A stretch of DNA of 64,000 nucleotides from Sesamum alatum (lineage: Eukaryota > Streptophyta > Magnoliopsida > Lamiales > Pedaliaceae), in contig JACGWO010000005.1 of assembly GCA_034509735.1 (NCBI GenBank), positions 16,047,264-16,111,263 of the forward strand. The letters are read 5' to 3'. Shown here piece after piece: positions 32,137 through 45,133 of the stretch. The position numbers were made by a program, and so were the translations under genes. Under the pieces are notes generated by a model. It was given only the letters and a program-made list of their open reading frames with translations. It ran no database searches and was not told the DNA's origin. How positions within the stretch are numbered: the first letter of the stretch is position 1; each line of letters begins with the position of its first letter.

Positions 32137-32830
32137 GTTAATGCCTCAAGAACGCTTGGTGTTCGAGAAGATGCATGTTGACCACCGGCAGGTCCGCAGC
32201 ATCGTACTAGCCTTGATGACTAACGAGATCCAGAAGCAGTACGATAGGCTAGATGATGTTGGCTAGATTATGCTTCATTTGCAAGATATCTATGCGGTCT
32301 CGGACCGGTATGTTAGATACGCTGCAACGAAGGCATTCTTCGGAGCTATGATGACAGAAGGGTCGTCTGTACGAGAGCATGGAGTGATGATGCTATCCCT
32401 TGTGGAAATGCTCAAAGACCTCCAAGCTAATCTTGAAAAAGAGACGTACATCGATGTGATCCTTCAGTCTGTTTCTACCTCCTTCGACCAATTTACGAGG
32501 CAATGATTGAAAAATCTGCGCCAGCGGTACTAGTGGGAGAGTCTTTGACCTCAGAAGCGAAAGGCAAGGGTGCCGGACGCTGGAAGATGAAGAAAGCTAA
32601 GACAACATCAGCCGCTGCTAGCACTTCGAGTGATCCTGTTTACACCGCTTGGCGGAGGTAAAGGAAAGAGGAAGAGGGGTTCGACAGTCAAAGTCATAGA
32701 TTCCAAACGATGTGTGCATTAACTGCCGCAAAAAGGGACATTGGAAGAGGGAGTGTCCCAAGCTCCTCTCCAATGAAGGTACATTTGAATTGAGTACCAA
32801 CATGATTATTGTTCTACTCTTTTGTATTGG
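32137..32830 (+). pseudogene. Element D gag, decayed
   Basis: Continues QERLVFEKMH, RSIVLALMTNEIQKQYDRLD, a TAG, then DRYVRYAATKAFFGAMMTEG and ETYIDVILQS. A deletion removes part of the capsid end. A zinc knuckle survives in another frame (CINCRKKGHWKREC near 32711-32752). The protease DTG region that should follow is not recognisable. Confidence 0.88.
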
Positions 32831-33879
32831 ATACCAGTTAATCATAATCTGCGAATGGTTTACAGATGGTTATGAGTAGAAAGCCTAGACAGGTCCTAAA
32901 GCTTAGCGATGGCAGGGCCATTGCTGCAAAGACTAGGGACTAGTTAGGCATAGCATAACAATGATCATGTTAGGATAGAGTTTGAAAGGAAATATGTAAC
33001 CTAGCATAATCGAAGTATGTTTTTATATACTGTTGGACATATTTTAATTACATACGTTTGATCAATAAAATTACTTTATTTGACAAAGAATGACTATTCT
33101 TGTCTGCTAGGTGGGATACATAATTATCCTTAAACATTACCCCATAATTGGATTATGAGTACTCAAATCAAATGATTAAAATGGATAATCAAGATAAACT
33201 TACGAATTTGGCATCCATAGGCTAGGATGGTTTTTTCTTTAGTTAAGGACGAGGAAGTTGGAAGATTCAAAGAGTCTAGCGATAGACAATTTCAGTCGAC
33301 TAGCTTACAAGTCCTCTCTGAGATGGAAAGACTGTAGGCTTCTTTGTTGGACAAAGTGGGCTTGCCAAAAAGTCTATCGGATTGGATCCATTTAGACATT
33401 CGTAGGTTACTGAGTACACAGCACCAGAAGAGGGTTCACAAGTCTAAGGACCTTGGATAGGTTCGGGGAATTAGACTTGGAGTGGTGAACCAAGTTGATT
33501 GCAAAATTAAACCTCTCGATTAGATCGAAGGGGCGTGTATTTAGTAGGAGTTCTTGAATATCCAGATGAGAATGGAATTCTCACTCAGTGGAATTCTTCC
33601 TGTAAGGACCATGGTTGAACGGTCCTCTGATAAGGGAGAAATCGAACCTTGTTAGACTTGGTTCGATCGGGGTTTCACTGGATTACCTTAAACCTTCTAG
33701 ACATGGGCTTGAAAGGTTGCTAGGTTGAGAAACATGGCATTTTCTAATAGTCATGATCTAGTTGCCATATAGGTTATGGTTTGGCAAGCCTGCATCCTAC
33801 AAAGTTCTTGAGTACATGGGAATGGTCCCACATACGTCAAGGGACTAGTAGGAGACAAATTAGACTAGGTGTCTGATTT
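32831..33879 (+). pseudogene. Element D pol remnant (pre-integrase, integrase)
   Basis: Only scattered similarity remains. There is GAG-pre-integrase-like sequence near 33250-33400 (the GAAGATTCAAAGAGTCTAGC stretch parallels element E's VDSKSLEID), integrase-like pieces near 33440-33720, and GKPASYKVL-like coding near 33790. Indels and stops occur every few dozen bases. About 33000-33230 is AT-rich with no clear match. Confidence 0.7.
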
Positions 33880-35767
33880 GTCTAAGCAGTGTTAGTGGGT
33901 CGGCCTGCTGGGGAGCGGCCGACTGAGGTGACTCGCGGGAATCGTCATATGGAAGCCACTCGGGCTTGGTCGGTATGACTCGCATTCCCGGTTCCGATAG
34001 TACGGGATTAGTCCTCGGACTTGAGGATCACGGCAGTCCCCTACATACTAAGGCTGTATCTTGGATCTGGTGAAAATTTGACCGATTATATCACATGGTC
34101 ATCATAAGCCTCGTCCAGTGTAGTCGGAGTATGTAAGAACGGTGAATTCCAAGATAGGATCTGTCCCCTGTCAAAGGATATGACAGCAAGATCTCCTATG
34201 CGCTCGGAGATGGTTTAGACTCACAAAGTCTATGGCCATAGCACTTGATGTAGTGGGAAAGGATTTCCTACGTCGAGTTAAACCTATCTCGAGCATTATG
34301 CATAGTTTTCTAGTCAACGATGGGAACCGACCCCTAGACTAAAGGCCGGGAGACAGGCGACAGTAGGACCGTACCCATACGTATCGAGCGTCGGTAGGAC
34401 CGCACCTGCGTATAACTCAGAGCCTAAATGTTCACACCATAAATTCACCTAGTCTATAGTGCCATGGACCGTTGCTAGATGGCCACCCATGGTAACGGAC
34501 TACTTTGGTTATGAAGGTCCAAGTCTAGCTGAAAGGTGAACCTAAAGAGTCACACCCGCTACACCAAATGAAAGGGAATTAATTTGGAATTAATTCCGGG
34601 AGAAGGTTTAATTTAATGGAATTAAATTATACTTCTTGGAGATTCAAAGCCTCGATGAATTATTTGGAATAATCGGGCTTAAGTTCATAAATTAGATTTA
34701 TGAATTTTATTAAAGCATGGGCTTTCCTTTTAATTAGATTAAAAGGGTGAATTAATTAATTAGTGGGCTTGGTATATTAAATAGGATTTAATATAAAGTC
34801 CATGGGACTATTTAATTTAGAATTAAATAATCCCATTCTATGGAATTAATTAATGGGCTTGGTATATTAAATAGGATTTAATATAAAGTCCATGGGACTA
34901 TTTAATTTAGAATTAAATAAGTCCTTTCCATTAATTAATTAATGGGCTTAGTATATTAAATATGATTTAAGATAAAGTCCATGGGAATATTTAATTTAGA
35001 ATTAAATAGGCCCATTCCGTAAAGCCCATCAAAATGGATGGACAAGATTTGATCTAGAGAATGATGAGATGAAGGGCCATGATTAATTTGACTTAATCAA
35101 AGCCTAATTTGACTAGGATTTGACTAGGTCAAAATTCTAGTCAAAGTGTGTCTCTTTGGAAGAGTTTGAGAAGGAATAGGAATTCCATCTTCTATAAATA
35201 CTTAAATAACACACACTCACACCTAGTATTCTCTACAACTTTCATCTCTCAATTCCCTCTCAATTTCCGTCCATCCCCTTTCTTTAATCTCCAAGAATAT
35301 TACTTTGTTCTTCTTGATTTATTCAAGTTAAGAACATAAGAGACATTGATTGCGTTAATTTCATAGCGTGTATCGATGTCTCTTCTCCCCAAAATATTTT
35401 CTTGCTAGCACAAGGGTTGTTTGCTTTCCGGTGGAGCGAGTGAGATGATTTAGAGGGTCTCTTCTTTGAGATCTTGGTGAAAAACGGGGAACAATGCATG
35501 TAGCCGAAACGAAGACAAAACTACAACCGGGTAGGTTCTTTAATTTCGTTTTTTTCGGTTTCAATTCGATGGCCTCCATGTTGTGTTTTATTGAACATGA
35601 GATACACCGAACGCCCGGGAGAATCAAAGGCACACCCCTTGATTCGTTTATGTATATTATGCATGATTTAAATTCAATTTAATTATGCTTTATAATTTTT
35701 TATTACGCACTATTTCGTGCTTCCACTATACACGCTTATCTCCCGGGCCGATCCACACAATCTTTCA
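33880..35767 (+). repeat. LTR5 copy, 5'-truncated
   Basis: Matches element F's LTR from the 'gtctaagcagtgttagtggg' block to the end CTTTCA, about 1.9 of 2.3 kb. The U3 dyad, conserved block, TTGAC words, TATAAATA and terminal hairpin are present. The left edge is fused to element D pol. It has three copies of the 90-bp tandem unit where F has four. Confidence 0.9.
34751..35027 (+). repeat. Tandem repeat in LTR5, 3 x ~90 bp
   Basis: The unit begins TTAATTAATGGGCTTGGTAT and contains TAAAGTCCATGGGA. Starts are spaced 90 and 89 bp (TARTGGGCTT at 34761, 34851, 34940). Confidence 0.9.
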
Positions 35768-38700
35768 GTTAACACAAAACAACAAGGAATAATCTTGGAG
35801 AGTGAGAGGAGAGAGTGGCGGACGAGAGGGGAAGGAGACGAGAATGTGTGTTCTGTGTGTGTGTTGGAGATTCATCATCTCTCTTATGGTGAGGGGCTAG
35901 AACTATATATAGAGGAGGAGTTTAATCCTCTTCAAACTTCAACTCTAGAAGACTAATTTGACTAGGATTTTGACCTAGTCAAAGTAGTAATTTGACCTAG
36001 TCAAAATAATCCTAGCCATCCATCTCTCCTTTTAATCTCAACCATTAATTTAATTTAATGGAATATTGAAAACCTATTTAAATATTCCAAGGGCAATAAA
36101 TAAATATAATAAATATAAATATTTATTCTAAGCCCATTAAATCAATTTTCTAATAAATCTAATTTATTAGATAAATCCCTTTTATCTAATAAAAGGAATT
36201 AATTCTTTCGAAGAAAATTAAGGACTCGATTAAATCCAATTTAATCATTCCATTTCTCCAAATATTTAATTCTAAATTAAATACTTAATGTGTGTGGATT
36301 GTGTGTGACTCTTTAGGTTCACCTTTCAGCTATACTTGGTCGGATTCCTAGAATCCGCCCGTTACCATGGGTGGCCATCTAGGAACGGTCCATGGCACTA
36401 GAGACTAGGTGAAATTACGGGGATGAACATTTAGGTTCTAACAGTACACTTGTCCTTCTTGAAAGAAATCGGTGGATCGTCCCGGGAATTGCGCGAATGC
36501 GGAAGCGCGATAAAAATAAACATACAAAAATTAAAGCATGCTTTTAATTTAAAAGAACACGCTCAAGGGGTGTACCCTTGAGGTTCCCGGGCGTTCGGTG
36601 TATCTCATGATCATATAACATGTAAAGAAATCATGGAGGCCATAGAGTTGAAAAATAAAGAGGGACGAAAAATAAAACGAGACCTACCCGTTGTCGTTTT
36701 CGTTTTTCAACGGCTACACGCGTTGTTCCCCGTTTTGCACCGAGATCTCGTTCTTGAGACCCTCCAAATCGTGACACACGATCCACCCACGTATCTTGCA
36801 CGTCGTGCTAGCAACGAACAAGTATTTTTGGAGAGAATAGATCAATCACACGTTATGAATTAACGGGACTAATCTTCCTTAGTTCTAATGTTCCAAGAAC
36901 AGAAGAACAAGAAATAATTTTCTTGGAGAGTGAGAGAGAGAGGGGCGGACGAGATGTAGGAGAGGGGGGAGTGTGTGTTGTGTGTGTGATTTCAAGAATC
37001 ATCATCATGCAATAGTTGGAAGCTAGAGGTATTTATAGAGGAGGAGTTTAATCCTATTTAAACTCCAACTCTAAGAACCCTAATTTGACTAGGATTTTGA
37101 CCTAGTCAAAGTCCTGATCAAACTAGCGTTGATCTAGTCAAACAAATCCTAGCCTTCCATCTCCCCTTTCCATCTCAATCGTTGATTTAAATTTAATGGA
37201 ATATTTAAATCCCATTAAATATTCCAAAAGGCCAAATAAATATAATAAATAACTATTAATATTTATTCTAGGCCCATTAAATCGATTCCCTTAATAAATC
37301 CAATTTATTAATTTAATTCCCTTTATCAAATAGAAGGAATTAATTTCTCCAAGAAAATATAGGACCTGATTAAATCTAATTTAATCATTCCTTTACTCCA
37401 ATATTTAGTTCCAAATTAAATACTAAGTGGGTGTGGATAGTGTGTGACTCTTTAGGTTCACCATTCAGCTAGACTTGGTCGGATTCCTAGAATCCGTCCG
37501 TTACCATGGGTGCCATCTAGCAACGGTCCATGGCACTAGAGACTAGGTGAAATATTGGGGGATGAACATTTAGGCTCTAACAGTACACTTGTCCTTCTGT
37601 CTTCGGTCTCATCACTCAGAGCCTAGGGCACGGAAAATGCAGGTACCCATTTTGGACATAAGTGTCGTTCTGTCCTTACTAAACGCCGCCAGGGAAACCT
37701 TCCCTTCTGTTCAGTTACTATGGCCACAAGTTCTAGGGACAAGACACAGAGCATACATGAGACTCAACTGTCAATGCCTTTGACAGGAGACAGATCCTTT
37801 CTTGAAAACTACTGTCACTCTGTACACCCGAGCTGCACTAGACATGGTTTATGACTACTCAAGAGTATTTTGGCAATCTCTCACCATATCTAAGATACAG
37901 ACCTGATGCACAGGTAAACTCAACAGTTCCTCAAGTCAAAGGACTTGACCTGTACCGTTGGAACCGGGAATACACGGCATACTTTGGCTGACCATACTCA
38001 AGGTCCTCCGTAAGACGGTTCCCGCGAGTCACCTCAGTCAGCTGCTTCCTAGCATGCTGACCCACTAACACTGCTTAGACGACCTTCGTCACCCTTCGAT
38101 GAAATACGACAGCAGATGCTTAGTGCAAGTCTCAAAGGGAATCCTAGTACCCATTTTTGGGATTCCTTGACTTGGAGATTTCCGGACTGATTCGGTACGA
38201 CTGATTTCATGAACCTACCTCCAAGCGTAATCCCAGTCCCCGAAATCGATTCTCAGTCCGTGGGCTTTTTTTGCGTAGTGAACAGAAATGTAAATGCAGA
38301 TATAAGTGAACGTAAACAAAGTATTGCCATATGAATTTTCACTTCTTTATTCATAAATGGTTTTATCAAACACCTGAAATTGTCTAGACATAGGTTACAT
38401 ATCCCTGCCAAAATTGGCTTACATGGTCACCTATTCTAACACTTATGTCTACGGTCTCACCACTTAGGGTCTAGGGCACGGAAAATGCAGGTACCCATTT
38501 TGGACCTAAGTGTCGGTCTGTCCTTACTAAACGCCGCAAGGGAAACCTTCCCTTCTGTTCAGTTACTGTGGCCATAGATTTTAGGGACAAGACACAGAGC
38601 ATTTGTGAGACTCAACTGTCAATGCCTTTTGACAGGAGACAGATCCTTTTTTGGAAACTACTGTCACTCTGTACACCGGAGCTGCACTAGACATCGCTTA

Positions 38701-39286
38701 TGACTACTCATGTGCTTCTTGGCAATCTCTCACCATATCTAAGATACAGCCCTGATATACAGGTAAACTCAGCAGTTCCTCAGGTCAAGGGACTTGACCT
38801 ATACTTTTGGAATCGGGAATACACGTGATACCTAGCCGACCCTACTCAAGGTCCTCCGTAAGACAGTTCCCGCGAGTCACCTCAGTCAGCTGCTCCTCAA
38901 CAGGCTAACCCACTAACACTGCTTAGATGACCTTCGTCACCTGTCGATGAAATACGACAGCAAATGCTTAGTGCAAGTCTCAAGGGGAATCTTGGTACCC
39001 ATTTTCGAGATTCCTTGACTTGGAGATTTCCGGACTGATTCGGCAGGACTGATTTCATGGACCTACCTCCAAGGGTAGTCCCAGTCCCCTAAATACGTTT
39101 TCGGTCCATGGGCTTTATTTGCATAGTGAATAGATATATAAAGTAGATAAAGTGATCACAAACAAAGTAATGCCAAATGAATATCACTTTTTTTATTCAT
39201 TAATAATTTATCAAATCCTTGAAATTGTTTAGACGTAGGTTACATTTTGCCTGTCAAGATTGGCTACATGGTCACCTATTCTAACA
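35768..39286 (-). repeat. Old LTR1 copy, split by a younger solo LTR1
   Basis: Minus-strand LTR1 in two parts: 35768-36459 (promoter side, lacking the 3' ~300 bp) and 38442-39286 (5' part, ending TGTTAGAATAGGTGACCATG on minus). It lies within element D's pol, between the LTR5 fragment and the RNase H remnant. Confidence 0.88.
36460..38441 (-). mobile_element. Solo LTR1 inside an older LTR1
   Basis: 1982 bp, complete at both ends. Flanks are CTTCT (36455-36459) and CTTAT (38442-38446). The uninterrupted sequence in other LTR1s reads GTCCTTCTGTCT, so the right duplication has one point change. It has the TTGAC cluster, TATA box and terminal hairpin. Confidence 0.93.
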
Positions 39287-39916
39287 GTTTATGCATCGTA
39301 CATAACAACGGATATTGGGTGTGTACCGACGAGGCAATAGACAACAGTTGAGAGCAGTCTTTAAGACTTGAATAAGGATTAGAGAAGTGTTCTCGATGCA
39401 CAGTTTATGGAGAGTTGATTCTAGAAGGCTATAGCGATACTAGCTTCTAGAATCATGTGAATAATATTTAGTCTCAATACCTATGTATGTTCGGACTTAA
39501 TGGTGAGTGTGGTAGCTTGGAAAGGTTCCAAGTAGGATACCACGACATTTCATCATGAAGGTTGAATATATGCCAACTTTGGAAGTTGTTTCTGGAAAGT
39601 GGTTTGGATGAAAAATAGCACCCACAGGATGGATGTAGTGCCTAGCACGGCCGAGCCAGTAGTTGCCTTGAGGTTGACAACTAGGCTATGGCTAAAGCAT
39701 TTTGGGCCCGAGATCTCATCAAAAGATCCATGGAAAATTCTTAGACAGCCACCATCAGCAGGTAGTGATGGTTGGAAGAGGCGAGATACGGTTGGACCGT
39801 ATTACCTCGGCAGAAAAATAAAGTGGACCTGCGAGACTGAGCCGGTATCGCAGATTACTCATTCTCAGAAGGTTCTGAGTTACATGGGTAATTGGCTTTG
39901 AGGTCAATTAGGAGAT
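39287..39916 (+). pseudogene. Element D RNase H remnant and polypurine tract
   Basis: Aligns with element E 59510-60190 (CTATAGCGATACTAGCTTC parallels YSDASF). The end reads YMGNWL and TGA at 39899-39901, then GGTCAATTAGGAGAT as polypurine tract. The catalytic Asp and Glu positions are mostly lost to indels and stops. The RT that should precede it is absent. Confidence 0.82.
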
Positions 39917-40326
39917 TGTTAGAATAGGTGACCAGAAAAGCCAATTGGATTGGCGATTTTTGAAACTATTCATCAATCTTTATTAATGCAATATTATCCT
40001 GATGAGTAGGGTGAGTATTCATCACTGGCACTGTGTTTGTTGTGCTTACTACTAACGTTGAACGGCGTTTCAACATCACAACAAATGCCCACAGAACAAT
40101 TGGATAACTCATGTAGTTGGGCTACGCATTGGATGGTGGCTATGGAACCAACTTCTGAGGGTTGGTCTGAAAATTTTCCAAAGTCGAGGACCTCGAGACT
40201 GGGCATCGAGTGTCCTATTGAGACATGCACTAAGTATTGCATTCACTGGGCGAGTGCCGAGTTTCATCGGCAACAGACGAAGGTCGTCTATGCAATTTTA
40301 GTGGGTTAGTTGACAAGGTGGTCGAC
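39917..40326 (+). repeat. 3' LTR of element D (LTR-D), 5' part only
   Basis: Begins TGTTAGAATAGGTGACCAGA directly after the polypurine tract. Its first 100 bp resemble LTR5 more than LTR2 (GTTTGTTGTGCTTACT, ACAACAAATGCCCACAGA). It stops at GGTGGTCGAC, where an LTR1 follows. Confidence 0.82.
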
Positions 40327-42304
40327 TGACCATGTAAGCCAATTTTGGCGGGTATATGTAACCTATGTCTAGACAATCATAGGTGTTTGATAAATCATTA
40401 ATGAATAAAGAAGTGAATTTCATTTGGCATCACTTTGTTTGTGTTCACGTATATTTGTTTTCCATATCTGTTCACTACGCAAACAAAGTCCACGGACTGA
40501 GAATCAATTTTCGGGGACTGGGACTACGCTTGGAGGTAGGTCCATGGAATCAGTCTTCCCGAATCAGTCCGGAAATCTCCAAGTCAAGGAATCCCGAAAA
40601 TGGTACCGGGATTCCATTTGAGACTTGCACTAAGCACCTGCTGTCGTGTTTCATCGACGGGTGACGAGGGTCGTCTAAGCAGTGTTAGTGGGTTAGCATG
40701 CTAGGACGCAGCTGACTGCGGTGACTCGCGGGAACCGTCTTACGGAGGACCTTGAGTATGGTCAGCAAGGTATGACGTGTATTCCCGGTTCCAACGGTAC
40801 AGGTCAAGTCCTTTGACTTGAGGAATTGCTGAGTTTACCTGTACATCAGGGCTGTATCTTAGGTATGGTGAGAGATTGCCAGAATTCTCTTTGGTAGTCA
40901 TAAGCCATGTCTAGTGCAGTTCTGGTGTGCAAAGTGACAGTAGTTTCCAAGAAAGGATCTGTCTCCTGTCAATAGGTTTTGGCAGTTGAGTCTCATGTAT
41001 ATACTCTAGGTCTTGTCCCTAAAACTGTGGCCACAGTGACTGAACAGAAGGGAAGGATTCCTTTGCGGCGTTTAGTGAGGACAGACCGACACTTAGGTCC
41101 AAAATGGGTACCTGCATTTTCCGTGCCCTAGACTCTAAGTGATGAGACCGAAGACAGAAGGACAAGTGTACTATTAGAGCCTAAATGTTCATCCCTGAAT
41201 ATTTCACCTAGTCTCTAGTGCCATGGACCGTTGCTAGATGGCCACCCATGGTAACGGAAGGATTCTAGGAATCCGACCAAGTCTAGCTGAAAGGTGAACC
41301 TAAAGAGTCACACACTATCCACACACATTTAGATATTTAATTAGGAATTAAATATTGGAGTGAAGGAATGATTAAATTGGATTTAATCGGGTCCTTTATT
41401 TTTTCTTGGAGAAATAATTCCTTCTATTAGATATAAGGAATTAAATTGATAAATTTGATTTATCAAAGGGATTTATTTAATGGGCTTAAATAATATTTAT
41501 ATTTATTTTAGCCTCTTGGAAATATTTAAATAGGTTTTAAATATTCCATTAAATTAAATTAAATCAACGGTTGAGATCAATGGGAGAGATGGATGGCTAG
41601 GATTGTTTTGACTAGGTCAAAACACTACTTTGACTAGGACTTTGACTAGGTCAAAATCCTAGTCAAAATAGAGTTCTTAAAAGAGGAGTTTAAAGAGGAT
41701 TAAACTCCTCTTCTATATAAACCCCTAGCATCCTACAAGTTGAAGGATGATGAATCTCCAACACACACACAACACACACACACACTCGGCTCTCTCTCCC
41801 TCCATCTCGTCCGCCCTCTCTCTCTCACACACTCCAAGAAATTGTTTCTTTGTTCTCTTGTTCTTGGAACATTAGAACTTGATGAATCAATACCGTTAAT
41901 TCATAACGTGTTGATTGATTCATCCACTCCAAATATTATACACTTGTTCGTTGCTAGCACGACGTGCAAGATACGTGGGTGGATCGTGTGTCACGATTTG
42001 GAGGGTCTCAAGAACGAGATCTTGGTGCAAAACGGGGAACAACGCGTGTAGCCGTTGAAGACAAAAACGACAACGGGTAGGTCTCGTTTTAGATTTTCGT
42101 CCTCTTTTATTTTCAACCCTATGGCCTCCATGATTCTTTTATGTGATTTATTCATGAGATACACCGAACACCCGGGAAATTTCAAAGGCACACCCTTTGA
42201 AACGTGTTTTAATTTAAAAGCATGTTTAAATTCCGTATTTATTTTTTAATTATACCGCGCTTCCGCATTCGCGCTTTTCCCGGGATGATCCACAATTCCT
42301 TTCA
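40327..42304 (+). repeat. LTR1 copy lacking its first 12 bp
   Basis: 1978 bp, from TGACCATGTAAGCC to TTTCA. Nearly identical to the solo LTR at 22634 and to element B's LTR. The terminal TGTTAGAATAGG is missing and no target duplication is seen, so it arrived by, or was altered by, a rearrangement. TATA box near 41715, TTGAC cluster 41606-41668. Confidence 0.92.
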
Positions 42305-44135
42305 TACACGATCTTGATGGGTTGGTCCACTGGGGTCAAGCCGACTGAACTGACTCGCGGGGATCATCATATAGAAGCCTTGGAGGCTTGGTCGGTATGA
42401 TTGGTTTTCCCCGGTTCCAATAGTACGGGAGTAATCTTCAGACTTAAGGGATCATGGCAGTCGCGTGCACAGGACGGCTGTATCTTGGATCTGGCGAGAG
42501 GTAATCATTCTGTAAGATGATTATCATAAGTCTTGTCCAGTGCAGTCGGAATGTGTAGTGAGGACGGTGGATTCCAAGAAGAGGATCCGTCACAGAGGTA
42601 TCTCCTATGCACTCGGAGACACGTTCATGCTGTTTGAAACTGTGGCCACAGTGGTTGGTCGAACAGGGAATGGTTTCCTGTGTCGACGCAATGAAGCATA
42701 CGTGGTCTCGAGTATTAAGAATAAATGCCTAGTCAAGGATGGGAACCGACGCCCAATTCCATACCCTAGACTAAGGCCGGGAGACGGTAGACGGAAGGAT
42801 CGTACCCGTACGGAATCGGCGCCTAAATGTTCACGCCAATTCACCTAGTCTCTAGTGTTATGGACCGTTGCTAGACAGCCACCCATGGTAACGGGCCCTT
42901 GTGGGACACGGGCCCAAGTCTAGCTGAGGGTGAACCTAAAGGGTCACACACAAATCACCGAGGAGGTTGAGAGATCGACTTGGAGTCAATCTCGAAGGAT
43001 AAAATAAGTAATTGGATTACTTAAGGGAAAGTCCATTGGATGGACGGGCCGATATTGTATCGGGCTTTCATTTAATCGGTAAATTGGATTTTCGATTAAA
43101 TATGGAAAGTTGAGATGTTGAGACGTTGGATCTTTTAATTGGATTAAAAGATCAACGGGAATAATTTAAGTGGACATTAAATTGGATTTAATATTGGGTT
43201 CGTCGTAATTGGATTACGATAAAACCCGGTCCGTTAAATTATACCCGAGAGGAGAAATAATTCCTAGTTTGGAATGGGAAGAAGTTTGACTTCTTTCCTT
43301 AATTAAACATGGCCGACACGCTCCCTTGGAGGAAGCAAAATCAGGCATGTTTCATGCTAGGTGGTATGTTGACTTATCTCTTTTGGAAAGAGACAAATCA
43401 ACTCCAATCAAGCTCTTCCCTTCTGGTATGATTTGATCATACCATAAATTTTGGTAAGCTTGATTGAAGAATTATGGTGATTGATTGGAATGAATGTAGA
43501 CATCCTGGGATGAACCTAGACACATTCCAATAATAACATTAATTATGTATATATAGGAGTATATACAACACCAAGCATAAGTGATTCTTTATTCATCTTT
43601 TTCTAGGATAAAGAGAAGACAAAAAAATCCTCTCCTCTCTCGCAATTTTCGTGCTCTCTCCCTCTCTCACACTTGTGTTCTTCACTTGATTTTGAATCAA
43701 GAAGAAGAACAAAGTAAGTTTAAGAGAACACTAATTCATAGTGTTTTTCTCTTAAACCGATTTCTTCCTAAACCCGTTCTTTTCTAGCAAGAAGAACGTG
43801 TGTTTCTTCTGGTGTGGTGTGGATCACCTTTGGAGAATCCATACGTTTGGATTTCCGTGAGCATTCCGGAGAAGGAACAACGCAAGTAGCCGGAGCATAC
43901 GCTAAACAATTAAAGGTAACGGTTTATTACGCTTTGATTGATTTTATTTATATATCTATGCCCTATGTGCTTAAATATATGTTTTAATATTTACACATCC
44001 TACATCGAACGCCCAGTTGAGCACCCAAGGGTACACCCCTTGGAATTCGCATATTTAAATTAGACATAAATTTGTGCATGATTTCTCGCTTTCTCGCTTC
44101 CGCTTGCGCTCCCGGGCGGATCCGCTTGTCCTTCA
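42305..44135 (+). repeat. LTR2 copy, 5'-truncated
   Basis: Starts mid-LTR at TACACGATCTTGATGGG and ends GGATCCGCTTGTCCTTCA. Includes the dyad, the U3 block, TATATATA and the hairpin CCAAGGG/CCCTTGG with a TACAC loop (44025-44043). Its 3' end abuts element G integrase. Confidence 0.92.
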
Positions 44136-44520
44136 ACGCATAGCCCCCAAAAGAAAGAGGTAATGAAGTAAAACTCATTATGGAATAAACCATGTCCAAC
44201 AAAGTTCGGTTCCTCTTTTCAACCATGCCATTAAGTTGTGGTGTTGCAGGACGAGTCCATTGAGTGAGAATCCCATTCTCTTTTAAGTAATTCAAGAATT
44301 CACCACTTAAGATTTCACCACCACGATCAGATCGAATGGCCTTAATTTTTCGTCCAGTTTGATGTTCTACTTCAAGTTTGAATTCTTTGAACATTTCAAA
44401 TGCTTCAGACTTGTACTTCATTAAGTACACATAACTGAACCGTGAGTGATCATCGGTAAAGGTTATGAAGTAAGAAAACCCTCCTCTAGTTGGAGTGCTT
44501 AAAGGTCCACAAACATTTTG
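44136..44520 (-). pseudogene. Element G integrase, truncated
   Basis: FSYFITFTDDHS-type sequence, then YLMKYKSEAFEMFKEFKLEV, IRSDRGGEILSGEF and VEKRNRTLLDMVYS. The Glu of the catalytic triad is in GMVEKRN. Coding stops at GGYAL, where LTR2 begins. The upstream frame is shifted by one base near 44519. Confidence 0.9.
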
Positions 44521-45133
44521 TGTGGATTAAATCCAATAGTGCAGTGGCACGGCTACATTTCCCAATAAATGGTGTTTTGGTCATTTTTCCCTTGAGACAA
44601 GAATCACAAGTTGAAAGAGTATCTAAGTTCTCTATTTCTAGATTCTTAGAGTCCATCAATCTCTTCATCCTATCCTTGGAAATGTGACCCAACCTAGCGT
44701 GCCATGTTTGTGTATTTTCTTGATCATCCAATTTTCGTTTATGTTGAACGTGCATAATCATATTATGTTGTTGGATAGTATATAAACCATTTATTAAATT
44801 TTTAAGTAAAACAGAAGAACCATTCCTCATTAAGTAGAAACGTTGTTTTGATACACAAAATTCATACCCCTCTTCATCAAGAGAAGGTATAGATACAATG
44901 TTTCTTAGCATACTTGGTACATAATAACAACTATTAAGTACTATTCTAACATCCTGGGTAATAGCTAAGTGAACAATTCCAACGGCTTCAGCAGCAACTT
45001 GCTTGCCGTCTCCAAGCCTGAGGATCACATCCCCTTCACCCAACTTTTTGCTTCTTCTCATTACCTGCAAATCATTGCAAATATGAGCTCCACAACTGGT
45101 ATCTAATACCCAAGAAGCATTATTAGCAATCAT
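44486..45133 (-). pseudogene. Element G protease and pre-integrase
   Basis: NNASWVLDTSCGAHICNDLQ is the protease site, with DTS in place of the DTG found in the other families. DTS also occurs in some active aspartic proteases, so this change alone need not inactivate it. The pre-integrase domain follows (TWHARLGHISKDRMKRLMDS, CDSCLKGKMTKTPF). The frame ends IHTKCLWTF after a one-base insertion. Confidence 0.92.

Larger units (their letters stand above)
28075..40326 (+). mobile_element. Element D, old decayed Copia element
   Basis: Leader 28075-29750, gag from 29751, decayed pol to 33879 and again 39287-39916, then a 3' LTR at 39917. Its 5' LTR and primer site are missing: the sequence begins inside the leader, joined to element C's broken LTR. 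Four later LTR insertions lie within it. Many stops and indels in gag and pol show it is older than A, B, C and E. Confidence 0.82.

Noticed and set aside
33000..33230. Possible separate gene in AT-rich stretch of element D
   Set aside because: No open frame of note, and flanking pieces are decayed gag and pre-integrase, so it is most simply decayed protease sequence.
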